Shown here: positions 35,982-43,774 of the stretch, piece after piece
How the letters are laid out: every line of letters begins with the position of its first letter
How positions within the stretch are numbered: the first letter of the stretch is position 1
Assembly (NCBI RefSeq): GCF_016907475.1
Contig: NZ_JAFBCA010000001.1
Coordinates: 3,286,001-3,350,000 of the forward strand
Origin: Nocardioides cavernae
GTDB taxonomy: Bacteria; Actinomycetota; Actinomycetes; Propionibacteriales; Nocardioidaceae
Direction: 5' to 3'
Length of the DNA: 64,000 nt
Translations under genes and position numbers: made by a program
Notes under the pieces: generated by a model
What the model was told of the DNA's origin: nothing
The model's database searches: none
The model's input: the letters and a program-made list of their open reading frames with translations, nothing else

Positions 35982-37694
35982 ATGCCTGACCTCCGGTTCA
36001 CGCCCCAGGCCGCCCAGCACACCGAGATCCCGCGCCCCAAGCGCGCCGAGGGTCAGTGGGCGCTCGGCTACACCGAGCCGCTCAACAAGAACGAGCAGTC
36101 CAAGAAGGACGACGACCCGCTCAACGTGCGGGACCGCATCCTCTACACCTACTCCCGCCGGGGCTTCGACTCGATCGACCCGGCCGACCTGCGTGGTCGC
36201 TTTCGCTGGATGGGCCTCTACACGCAGCGCGCCCCCGGCTTCGACGGCGGCAAGACTGCGCAGCTCGAGGAGGAGGAGCTCGACGACCGCTTCTTCATGA
36301 TGCGCGTGCGCACCGACGGCGCGATCCTCGACGCAGCCGCCCTCCGGGCGCTGGGCGAGGTGTCGACGGCGTACGGCCGCAACACCGCGGACATCACCGA
36401 CCGCAACAACATCCAGTACCACTGGATCGAGATCGAGAGCGTCCCGGCGATCTGGGAGCGCCTCGAGGGCGTCGGCCTCACCACGCTCGAGGCGTGCGGC
36501 GACAGCCCGCGCCCCTTCCTCGGCTCCCCCGTCGCGGGCATCGCCAAGGACGAGATCATCGACGGCTCCGAGGCGCTGGCGGAGATCAAGCGCCGCATCC
36601 TCGGCAACCCCGACTTCTCCAACCTCCCGCGCAAGTTCAAGACCGCGCTGACCGGCCACCCGAGCCACGACGTCGCGCCCGAGGTCAACGATGTCTCCTT
36701 CGTCGGCACCGTCCACCCCGAGCACGGCCCCGGCTTCGACCTCTGGGTCGGCGGCGGCCTGTCCACCAACCCGATGCTCGCCCACAAGCTGGGCGTCTGG
36801 ATCCCGCTCGACGAGGTGGCCGATGCCTGGGAGGGCGTCGCCGGCATCTTCCGCGACTACGGCTACCGCCGCCTCCGCTCCAAGGCCCGCCTGAAGTTCC
36901 TCCTCGCCGACTGGGGCAAGGACAAGTTCCGCGAGGTCCTGGAGAACGAGTACCTCCACCGCGCGCTCGTCGACAACCCCTCCCCCGAGGCGCCGACCAC
37001 CCAGGGCGACCACATCGGCATCCACGAGCAGCAGGACGGCCGGTTCTATGTCGGCGCAGCACCTGTCGTGGGGCGCATCGACGGCACCACGCTGAGCGCG
37101 CTCGGCGACCTTGTCGAGCGGTACGACGCCCGCGGCGCCCGGCTGACGGCGTACCAGAAGCTCGTCGTGATCGGCGTCGCGGCCGAGGACACCGAGGCGT
37201 TCGCCGACGACCTCGAGAAGATCGGCCTCACCGCCCGCCCGAGCAACTGGCGCCGTTCCACGATGGCCTGCACCGGCATCGAGTTCTGCAAGCTCGCGAT
37301 CGTCGACACCAAGGAGCGTGCGCGCCGGCTCGTCACCGAGCTCGAGAAGCGCTTCCCCGACCTCGACACCGAGATCTCGGTCAACGTCAACGGCTGCCCC
37401 AACGCATGCGCGCGCACCCAGGTCGCCGACATCGGCCTCAAGGGCCAGCTCGTGATGGACGCCGACGGTCACCAGGTCGAGGGCTTCCAGGTGCACCTCG
37501 GCGGCGCGCTCGGGCTGAACCCCGCCATGGGCCGCAAGCTCCGCGCCCACAAGGTCACCAGCGCCGGCCTCGACGACTACGTCTCGGCCGTCGTCAGCGC
37601 GTACCTCCAGGACCGGACCGAGGGCGAGCGGTTCGCCGCCTGGGTGGCCCGCGCCGACGAGGTCCTGCTGCGCGGGGAGCCGGTGGCGGTCTGA
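35982..37694 (+). CDS. Ferredoxin-dependent sulfite (nitrite) reductase
   Basis: A 570-residue siroheme/4Fe-4S reductase, like SirA (NirA) of mycobacteria, reducing sulfite to sulfide by six electrons. The cluster cysteines are in ACTGIEFCK (near 430-436) and NGCPNAC (near 471-475). The Tyr of LYTQR and the Cys of LEACGDSPRP are placed as the Tyr-Cys crosslink pair of the mycobacterial enzyme. Gene order with cysH and a sirohydrochlorin chelatase argues for sulfite over nitrite. TGATG couples it to the next gene. Confidence 0.93.
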   Translation: MPDLRFTPQAAQHTEIPRPKRAEGQWALGYTEPLNKNEQSKKDDDPLNVRDRILYTYSRRGFDSIDPADLRGRFRWMGLYTQRAPGFDGGKTAQLEEEELDDRFFMMRVRTDGAILDAAALRALGEVSTAYGRNTADITDRNNIQYHWIEIESVPAIWERLEGVGLTTLEACGDSPRPFLGSPVAGIAKDEIIDGSEALAEIKRRILGNPDFSNLPRKFKTALTGHPSHDVAPEVNDVSFVGTVHPEHGPGFDLWVGGGLSTNPMLAHKLGVWIPLDEVADAWEGVAGIFRDYGYRRLRSKARLKFLLADWGKDKFREVLENEYLHRALVDNPSPEAPTTQGDHIGIHEQQDGRFYVGAAPVVGRIDGTTLSALGDLVERYDARGARLTAYQKLVVIGVAAEDTEAFADDLEKIGLTARPSNWRRSTMACTGIEFCKLAIVDTKERARRLVTELEKRFPDLDTEISVNVNGCPNACARTQVADIGLKGQLVMDADGHQVEGFQVHLGGALGLNPAMGRKLRAHKVTSAGLDDYVSAVVSAYLQDRTEGERFAAWVARADEVLLRGEPVAV

Positions 37695-37870
37695 TGTCCG
37701 AACGAGCCGTTCCCTTCCACTGCCCCTACTGCGGGGACGAGAACCTGTTCCCCCGCGAGGGTGCGGGGGCCTGGGAGTGCCGCTCGTGCCTGCGCAGCTT
37801 CACGGTGCAGATGACGGGGATGATCCCCCACCCCGGTACGGACCCCGCCCTCGAGGGAGGCGCACCATGA
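37694..37870 (+). CDS. Small zinc-ribbon protein of the cys operon
   Basis: A 58-residue protein with two CxxC pairs, CPYCGDENLFP and CRSCLRSF, that would bind one zinc. The ATG overlaps the reductase TGA, and the stop overlaps the cysH ATG. Similar small ORFs sit at this place in Streptomyces cys operons. It may be a partner or chaperone of the reductases, but nothing in the sequence proves that. Confidence 0.88.
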   Translation: MSERAVPFHCPYCGDENLFPREGAGAWECRSCLRSFTVQMTGMIPHPGTDPALEGGAP

Positions 37871-38610
37871 GCCTCTCCACCCGCGCCGCCCGCGACTTCA
37901 AGGGCACGCACACCGAGGGCCGTGCGCCCGAGGAGCTCCGCGAGCTGGTCTCCCACGTCGGCGCCGAGCTCGAGCTGGCGCCGGCCGAGGTGATCATCGA
38001 GTGGGCCGTCGCGACGTTCGGCGACCGGTTCGCGATCACGTCCTCGATGGGCGACGCCGTTCTCGCCCACCTCGCCTCGAAGGTCGCGCCCGGCATCGAC
38101 GTCGTGTTCCTCGACACCGGCTACCACTTCGTCGAGACCATCGGCACCCGCGACGCCGTCGAAGCGACCCTCCCGGTCAACCTGCGGACCGTGAGCACCT
38201 CGCTCACCGTCGCCGAGCAGGACGAGCAGTACGGCAAGGACCTCTACAAGACCGACCCCGACCTCTGCTGCGCCCTGCGCAAGGTCAAGCCGCTCGCCGA
38301 CACGCTGGCGGAGTACGACGCCTGGGCCACCGGCCTGCGCCGCGCCGAGACCCACAACCGGGTCATCGCGCCGGTCGTCGGCTGGGACGCCCGCAAGGGC
38401 AAGGTCAAGGTCTCGCCGCTGGCCCGGTGGAGCGACGAGCAGGTCGACCAGTACGTCCTCGACCACGGCGTGCTGGTGAACCCCCTCGTCCACGACGGCT
38501 ACCCGAGCATCGGCTGCTGGCCCTGCACGCGCCGCGTCGCCCCCGGCGACGACCCGCGCAGCGGCCGCTGGGCCGGCACGTCCAAGACGGAGTGCGGGAT
38601 CCACGCATGA
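37867..38610 (+). CDS. cysH: Adenylyl-sulfate (APS) reductase, CysH family
   Basis: CysH reduces activated sulfate to sulfite. The protein is 247 residues. The cysteines DLCCALRK (134-135) and CWPC (217 and 220) bind a 4Fe-4S cluster, which marks the APS-using type over the cluster-free PAPS type. The catalytic Cys is in TECGIHA at the C-terminus. The FAITSSMGDAVLAHL loop binds the nucleotide. The ATG overlaps the upstream stop as ATGA. Confidence 0.96.
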   Translation: MSLSTRAARDFKGTHTEGRAPEELRELVSHVGAELELAPAEVIIEWAVATFGDRFAITSSMGDAVLAHLASKVAPGIDVVFLDTGYHFVETIGTRDAVEATLPVNLRTVSTSLTVAEQDEQYGKDLYKTDPDLCCALRKVKPLADTLAEYDAWATGLRRAETHNRVIAPVVGWDARKGKVKVSPLARWSDEQVDQYVLDHGVLVNPLVHDGYPSIGCWPCTRRVAPGDDPRSGRWAGTSKTECGIHA

Positions 38611-38702
38611 GATCACCCCACGACGTTCTTCTCCTCCGCTCCGCTCCCCCGAACAACGCCGCGGGGACCCCGGAGTCGAGACCAACCCACGACTTCACCC
38701 AC

Positions 38703-38726
38703 CGGGGCGACAACGCCGTCGCCCCG
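38703..38726 (+). terminator. Hairpin between cysH and the chelatase gene
   Basis: CGGGGCGAC pairs with GTCGCCCCG around AACGCC, a perfect nine-pair stem. It lies in the only sizeable gap (172 bases) of the operon, so the chelatase may be expressed at a lower level than cysH. Confidence 0.6.
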
Positions 38727-38782
38727 CAGCAGCACCCCCACCTGAAGCACCACCGCACCACACACGAACGGAGGCACCTCTG

Positions 38783-39526
38783 ATGGCTGCTCCTGCTCTG
38801 GTTGCCCTGGCCCACGGAAGCCGGGACCCGCGTTCGGCCGCGACGATCAAGGCGCTCGTCGCCGAGGTCAAGGCGATGCGCCCCGACCTCAAGATCGAGA
38901 CGGCCTTCCTCGACCTCTCCAAGCCGAGCTTCGACACGGTCGTCGACCGCCTGGTGAAGGCCGGTCACGAGGAGATCGTCGTCGTCCCGCTGCTGCTGAC
39001 GGAGGCCTACCACGCGAAGGTCGACGTGCCGGAGGCCATCGCCGCCGCCATGGCCCGCCACGAGGGCGTCCGCATCCAGGCCAGCCGGATCCTCGGCATG
39101 GAGGCGGCCTTCCTCGAGGTGCTCGACGTCCGCCTGCGCGAGGCGCTGAAGGCCGCCCGAGTGCGCGAGCTCGACGCGCTGGTGCTCGCTGCCGCCGGTT
39201 CGTCCGACCCGCTGGCCAACCAGGCGGTCGCCCGCATCGCCCGCACGTGGGGCGCGCGGCACCGGCTGCCCGTCACCGCGGCCTTCGCCTCGGCCGCTCC
39301 CCCGGCCGCCGGCGAGGCGGTGCGAGCCTTCCGCGCCGAGGGCAAGCGCCACATCGCCGTGGCGTCGTTCTTCCTCGCGCCCGGCCGGCTGCCCGACCGG
39401 GCCACCGAGCTGGCCGTCGAGGCCGGTGCGGTGGCGGTCTCCGACCCGCTCGGGGCGCACCCCGCGGTCGCCCGCGCGATCCTCGCCCGCTACGCCGTGG
39501 GTGCGGTCGAGCTCGTCCCGGTCTAA
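38783..39526 (+). CDS. Sirohydrochlorin chelatase (CbiX/SirB-like)
   Basis: A 247-residue class II chelatase with two similar halves. The first has LVALAHGSRDPRSAATIK with the metal-binding His; the second half has LVLAAAGSSDPLANQ, where that His is replaced. PLLLTEAYHAKVDVP carries the second His. It inserts iron into sirohydrochlorin to make siroheme for the sulfite reductase upstream. GGAGG lies eight bases before the ATG. Confidence 0.92.
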   Translation: MAAPALVALAHGSRDPRSAATIKALVAEVKAMRPDLKIETAFLDLSKPSFDTVVDRLVKAGHEEIVVVPLLLTEAYHAKVDVPEAIAAAMARHEGVRIQASRILGMEAAFLEVLDVRLREALKAARVRELDALVLAAAGSSDPLANQAVARIARTWGARHRLPVTAAFASAAPPAAGEAVRAFRAEGKRHIAVASFFLAPGRLPDRATELAVEAGAVAVSDPLGAHPAVARAILARYAVGAVELVPV

Positions 39527-39645
39527 TGAGGCGAGCAGCGGCACGCGAGGAACGAGCGCGGCGCGTGGGCTCGGCCAGATCGAGCAAGCGACGTGACTGA
39601 GGCACGAAAGTCGGCACGAGCGCGTCGACATCGATCAGCTCCGCC

Positions 39646-39691
39646 GACGTCATGGCCGCCGGTCGTCCCGGCGACCGGCGGCCATGACGTC
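39646..39691. terminator. Bidirectional terminator with a perfect 20-bp stem
   Basis: Arms 39646-39665 and 39672-39691 are perfectly complementary, with loop TCCCGG. It lies between the rightward chelatase gene and the leftward AlkD-like gene and reaches into the latter's stop codon. It should stop transcription from both sides. Confidence 0.85.
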
Positions 39692-40385
39692 ATGCGAGGT
39701 GCTTGAGCGCCTCCCGCCGTGACAGCCCGCTGAGCCGGTCGTCGTAGGTCGTGACGAAGGACCGGACACAGCCCGGGTCGGTGCGTGCGTGCTGCCGCAG
39801 CGCCCAGCCGAGCGCCTTGCGCACGAAGAACTCGCGGCCGTACGTCGTGTCGTCGAGGTTGGCGACCAGCACCCGCTCCAGCAGGTCGGCGTCGGTCTGC
39901 TCGCGGTGACGCAGCTGCGCCAGCATCGCCGTACGCCGGACCCACAGGCTGTCGGGGTCCACCGACCACCGCTCGATGACCGGCGTGGCGACCGCGCGGT
40001 GGTCGAGGAGGACCTGCCCGACAGGGTGGGCGGCGATCTCGTCGACGACGTCCCACCACGCGCCGGTGCGCACGAGCTGCTCGAGCAACGGCAACAGGTC
40101 GGGGTCGAGCCACGCCCGGTAGGCCCGGTGCCGAAGCAGGGCGATCGCGGCGTACCACTCCTCGCGGTGCTCGGCGTCCTCCCACAGCTCGAGCACCGCC
40201 GCCTCCCACTGCGCCCGGTCGACGAAGCGGTGCTCGACCAGAAGGGGCCGCAGCACCGCCTTGAGCGCCGGGGCGCCGAGGCCGACGTAGGGCAGCTCGG
40301 ACTTCATGTAGGCCTGCTGCTGGGCAGCCCTGGCCGGGTCCCCCGCCCCGGCCAGGGCCGCCCGCACCGCCCCCACGTAGGTCAT
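39690..40385 (-). CDS. AlkD-like DNA alkylation repair protein
   Basis: A 231-residue HEAT-like repeat protein of the AlkD family, DNA glycosylases that remove alkylated bases such as 7-methylguanine. Family segments include QQAYMKSELPYVGL, WWDVVDEIAAHPVG and FFVRKALGWALRQHA. The last carries the tryptophan and aspartate region that AlkD uses around the flipped base. It is preceded closely by the methyltransferase gene's stop (44 bases) on the same strand. Confidence 0.92.
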   Translation of the reverse strand: MTYVGAVRAALAGAGDPARAAQQQAYMKSELPYVGLGAPALKAVLRPLLVEHRFVDRAQWEAAVLELWEDAEHREEWYAAIALLRHRAYRAWLDPDLLPLLEQLVRTGAWWDVVDEIAAHPVGQVLLDHRAVATPVIERWSVDPDSLWVRRTAMLAQLRHREQTDADLLERVLVANLDDTTYGREFFVRKALGWALRQHARTDPGCVRSFVTTYDDRLSGLSRREALKHLA

Positions 40386-40429
40386 GGCCCGATCTTGGCA
40401 GCCACCTGCGACAACGGGATCCGACAGCG

Positions 40430-41536
40430 TCAGGGGCGCGCCTCGTAGACGTGGTTGAAGGGCGTCTCGGCCACCTTGCGGAACCGGGTGAAACCGGCGT
40501 CCGTGACCACCTGCCGGATCGCCGACCCTCCGGCCTGCGCCCCCAGCGCGTAGCCGCCCGACTGCGACATGGCGTTGGGCACGCACAGGAACGTGGAGAA
40601 GCCGTAGAACACCCGGCCCACGGGGTTGAGGTTGTCGGCCACGGTGTCGCCGGCGGCGGGCTCGACGATCATCCACGTGCCGTCGGCGGCCAGGGAGCCG
40701 CGCACGTGCTGGGCCGCGCCGACCGGGTCGCCCATGTCGTGCAAGCAGTCGAACGTCGTGACGAGGTCGAGGTCGCGCTCGTCCAGGGCCTGCGCCCCGG
40801 CCACGTCGAATCGCACCCGGTCGGCCACGCCGGCCTCGTCCGCCCGCTGCCGGGCAGCCTCGATGGACCCGCGGTGGTAGTCGGAGCCGACGAACGTGCT
40901 GGCGGGGAACGCCTGCGCCATCAGCACGGTCGACGCGCCGTGGCCGCACCCGAGGTCCGCGACCCGCGCACCGCGCTCGAGGCGCGCGCCGATCCCGTCG
41001 AGGGCTGGGATCCACTCCGGGAGAAGGTGCATCAGGTAGCCGGGGCGGAAGAACCGCTCGCAGCCGGTGAACACGTCGTGGTCGTGCTCGTGCCAGCCGT
41101 AGCCGGCGCCGGTCCGGAAGGCATGCTCGATCTCCGGGAGGGCCTTGAGCGCGCCCAGAGCGAGCTCGAAGGCACCTGGCAGGAAGACCGGGCCCGCCGG
41201 GTCGGTGAGGGCGAACGCCTTCTCCGGGGTCATCGAGTAGGTGCCGGACGCGGGGTCGTGCTCGACGTACCCGCCGGCCGCCTGGCCGCGCAGCCACTCG
41301 TCCACGTAGCGCGGGTCGGTGCCGGTCCTGGTCGCGAGCTCGCGGGCGTCCGCGGGCCCGGCTGCGAGGCCGCGGTAGAGGCCGAGCCGCTCGCCGAGCA
41401 GCACGTTGCCCGCGCCCATCGTGGCTCCGAGGTCGCCGACGAAGCTGCCGACGAACTGCATCAGCACCTCCATGTCGATCGCCGGCTGGGCCTCGTGCTC
41501 GGTGGCCCGGTCGGTCGTCTGGTCGGTGGTGGTCAT
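40430..41536 (-). CDS. SAM-dependent methyltransferase with N-terminal winged helix
   Basis: A 368-residue class I methyltransferase. Residues ~45-120 look like a winged-helix dimerisation or substrate domain (ARELATRTGTDPRYVDEWLRG). The SAM motif is RVADLGCGHGAS near residue 193, followed by DLVTTFDCLHDMGDP. This layout resembles O-methyltransferases and the Rv2258c-type family. ATG 41536 has GGGAG at good spacing. It diverges from the hydrolase-glycosyltransferase fusion across a palindromic operator, so the two may act on the same product. Confidence 0.88.
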   Translation of the reverse strand: MTTTDQTTDRATEHEAQPAIDMEVLMQFVGSFVGDLGATMGAGNVLLGERLGLYRGLAAGPADARELATRTGTDPRYVDEWLRGQAAGGYVEHDPASGTYSMTPEKAFALTDPAGPVFLPGAFELALGALKALPEIEHAFRTGAGYGWHEHDHDVFTGCERFFRPGYLMHLLPEWIPALDGIGARLERGARVADLGCGHGASTVLMAQAFPASTFVGSDYHRGSIEAARQRADEAGVADRVRFDVAGAQALDERDLDLVTTFDCLHDMGDPVGAAQHVRGSLAADGTWMIVEPAAGDTVADNLNPVGRVFYGFSTFLCVPNAMSQSGGYALGAQAGGSAIRQVVTDAGFTRFRKVAETPFNHVYEARP

Positions 41537-41607
41537 GTGGGTCTCCCTCGTGAAGGGCATCCGGGTGGATGCTGTGGGAGGACGGTGCGCTGCAGCGCTT
41601 GCGGGAT

Positions 41608-41628
41608 GGTTGCAACGCCACTGCAACC
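41608..41628. promoter_or_regulatory. Operator between the methyltransferase and the fusion gene
   Basis: GGTTGCA-N7-TGCAACC is a perfect 7-7-7 inverted repeat, 72 bases from the methyltransferase start and 23 from the fusion gene start. A dimeric regulator bound here could control both. Confidence 0.6.
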
Positions 41629-41650
41629 GCGACGGCGGAGGGTGGGACGC

Positions 41651-43774
41651 GTGAGAGCACGGGAGCCTGACGAGCAGGGGCACGTCGAGCGCGGCGGCGT
41701 GCGGATCGGGTACGAGACCTTCGGGTTCGACGGGCCGGATGCCGCCACCCGCCCGACGGTGGTGTTCGTCCCGATCGACACGATCGTGCACAGCCGGGCG
41801 TGGAAGGGGCAGGTGCCCTACCTGGCGCAGCACTACCGCGTCGTCACGATCGACCCGCGCGGGAACGGCCGCACGGACCGGCCGACGTACTCCTCGGCCT
41901 ACGACGACCTCGAGTTCGTGGCCGACACGGTCGCGGTGATGGACCACCTCCAGCTCGAGAGGGCCACGCTCGTCGGGATCTGCCTCAGCGCCTGGCACGC
42001 GATCCTCGTCGCCCACCTGCACCCCGGGCGGGTCGACGGCATCGTCGCGGTCGCGCCGTGGGTCAAGGACAGCACCCCGCCGCACCGCTGGCGACTGGAG
42101 GCACAGGAGGGCTTCGAGGAGGAGCGGGAGTCCTACGAGGGCTGGGCGCTGACCAACCGGCACGTGTGGCGCGACAACTGGGCGGCGTTCCCTCGGTTCT
42201 TCTTCGACCAGATGCTCCCCGAGCCGCACTCCACCAAGCAGCTCGAGGACGTCGTGGGGTTCGCCTGCGAGACCACGGGCGAGACCATGCTCACCGCCGA
42301 GGACGGCGCCTACTTCCCCGAGACCGTCGAGGAGGGGGAACAGATCATGTCCGGCCTCACCGCGCCGGTCCTGGTGGTCCGCGGCACCGACGACCGGTGC
42401 CAGCCTCCCGGACGCGCGGACACCCTGGTCCGGCTCACCGGCGGCGAGCAGCTGGTGATCGAGGGAGCCGGCCACCTGCCGATGGCGCGCCACCCGGTCG
42501 CCGTGAGCCGGGCGATCAGGCGCTTCGTGGACCGGGTCCACGGGTTCCCGGCACCGCCCCGCCCTCGTCGTCGTCGCCGTCCTCGCGTCCTCTACCTCTC
42601 CTCCCCCATCGGCCTGGGCCACGTGCGGCGCGACCTGGCCGTCGCCGACGCGATGCGCCAGCAGGACCCGGACCTCGAGGTCGAGTGGCTGACCCAGTCG
42701 CCGGTCGCGGCGTTCCTCGAGCAGCGCGGCGAGGTCGTGCACCCGGCCTCCCGGCTGCTCGCGAGCGAGTCCGGCCACTTCGAGGCGGAGTCGGGCGAGC
42801 ACGACCTCCACGCCTTCGACGCCGTACGCCGCATGGACGAGGTGCTGGTCAACAACTTCATGGTCTTCGACGACCTCGTCGAACGTGAGGCCTACGACTT
42901 GTGGATCGGCGACGAGGCCTGGGACCTCGACCACTTCCTGCACGAGCACCCCGACCTCAAGCGCGCACCGTTCGTCTGGATGACCGACTTCGTCGGGTGG
43001 GTGCCGATGCCGGAGGGCGGGGAGCGGGAGGCCCTGCTGACGGCGGACTACAACGCCGAGATGGTCGAGCACGTCGCCCGCACCCCGTCACTGCGCGACC
43101 GGTCGGTCTTCGTGGGCGACCCCGGCGACGTGGTCGACCTGCCGCTCGGACCGGGGCTGCCGACGGCGCGGTCGTGGACCGAGGAGCACTTCGACTTCGC
43201 CGGCTACGTCATGGGCGACCGGCCGGACCCCGCGCGCCGGGGGGAGCTGCGCGAGCGGTTCGGCTGGACCGACGACGACGTCGTCTGCGTGGTCTCGGTC
43301 GGAGGCTCCGGCGTCGGGCACCACCTGCTCAGGCGAGTGGCGGCGGCGTACGCCCCTGCGAGGCAGCGGGTGCCCGGGCTGCGCATGGTCGTCGTGGCCG
43401 GGCCGCGGATCGACCCGGGTGCCCTCGACCTGCCGGACGGGGTCGAGGTGCACGGGTTCGTGCCCGACCTCGACCTGCACCACGCGGCCTGCGACATCGC
43501 CGTGGTGCAGGGCGGGCTGAGCACCACGATGGAGCTCACCGCCGCACGTCGGCCGTTCCTCTACGTGCCACTCGGGCGCCACTTCGAGCAGCAGGTCCAC
43601 GTGCGACACCGGCTCGACCGGCACCGCGCCGGCCGCCCCCTCGCCTACGCCGAGGCCGACCCCGACCGCATCGCCGAGGAGCTGGCGGCCTGCCTGGCGC
43701 AGCCCGTGGACTACCTGCCGGTGCCCTCCGACGGGGCCGCGCGCGCCGCCCGGCTGGCGCTGGAGGCGCTCTGA
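41651..43774 (+). CDS. Alpha/beta-hydrolase fused to a MurG/GT28-like glycosyltransferase
   Basis: A 707-residue fusion. Residues ~1-300 are an alpha/beta-hydrolase with oxyanion-side VVTIDPRGNGRTDRP, an acid in GTDDRC and His in GAGHLPMA. The nucleophile elbow reads LVGICLSAW, so a Cys stands where Ser is usual. After an Arg/Pro linker, residues ~312-707 are a two-domain glycosyltransferase (LYLSSPIGLGHVRRDLAVAD, then VSVGGSGVGHH and VVQGGLSTTMEL). It starts with GTG 41651. The last 64 bases overlap the convergent regulator gene. Product unknown; context suggests a glycosylated, methylated metabolite. Confidence 0.85.
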   Translation: MRAREPDEQGHVERGGVRIGYETFGFDGPDAATRPTVVFVPIDTIVHSRAWKGQVPYLAQHYRVVTIDPRGNGRTDRPTYSSAYDDLEFVADTVAVMDHLQLERATLVGICLSAWHAILVAHLHPGRVDGIVAVAPWVKDSTPPHRWRLEAQEGFEEERESYEGWALTNRHVWRDNWAAFPRFFFDQMLPEPHSTKQLEDVVGFACETTGETMLTAEDGAYFPETVEEGEQIMSGLTAPVLVVRGTDDRCQPPGRADTLVRLTGGEQLVIEGAGHLPMARHPVAVSRAIRRFVDRVHGFPAPPRPRRRRRPRVLYLSSPIGLGHVRRDLAVADAMRQQDPDLEVEWLTQSPVAAFLEQRGEVVHPASRLLASESGHFEAESGEHDLHAFDAVRRMDEVLVNNFMVFDDLVEREAYDLWIGDEAWDLDHFLHEHPDLKRAPFVWMTDFVGWVPMPEGGEREALLTADYNAEMVEHVARTPSLRDRSVFVGDPGDVVDLPLGPGLPTARSWTEEHFDFAGYVMGDRPDPARRGELRERFGWTDDDVVCVVSVGGSGVGHHLLRRVAAAYAPARQRVPGLRMVVVAGPRIDPGALDLPDGVEVHGFVPDLDLHHAACDIAVVQGGLSTTMELTAARRPFLYVPLGRHFEQQVHVRHRLDRHRAGRPLAYAEADPDRIAEELAACLAQPVDYLPVPSDGAARAARLALEAL

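Noticed and set aside
40451..41650. Extension of the hydrolase-glycosyltransferase frame to about 1100 residues
   Set aside because: That part lies opposite the methyltransferase and has no hydrolase-like sequence. The family N-terminus begins near GTG 41651.
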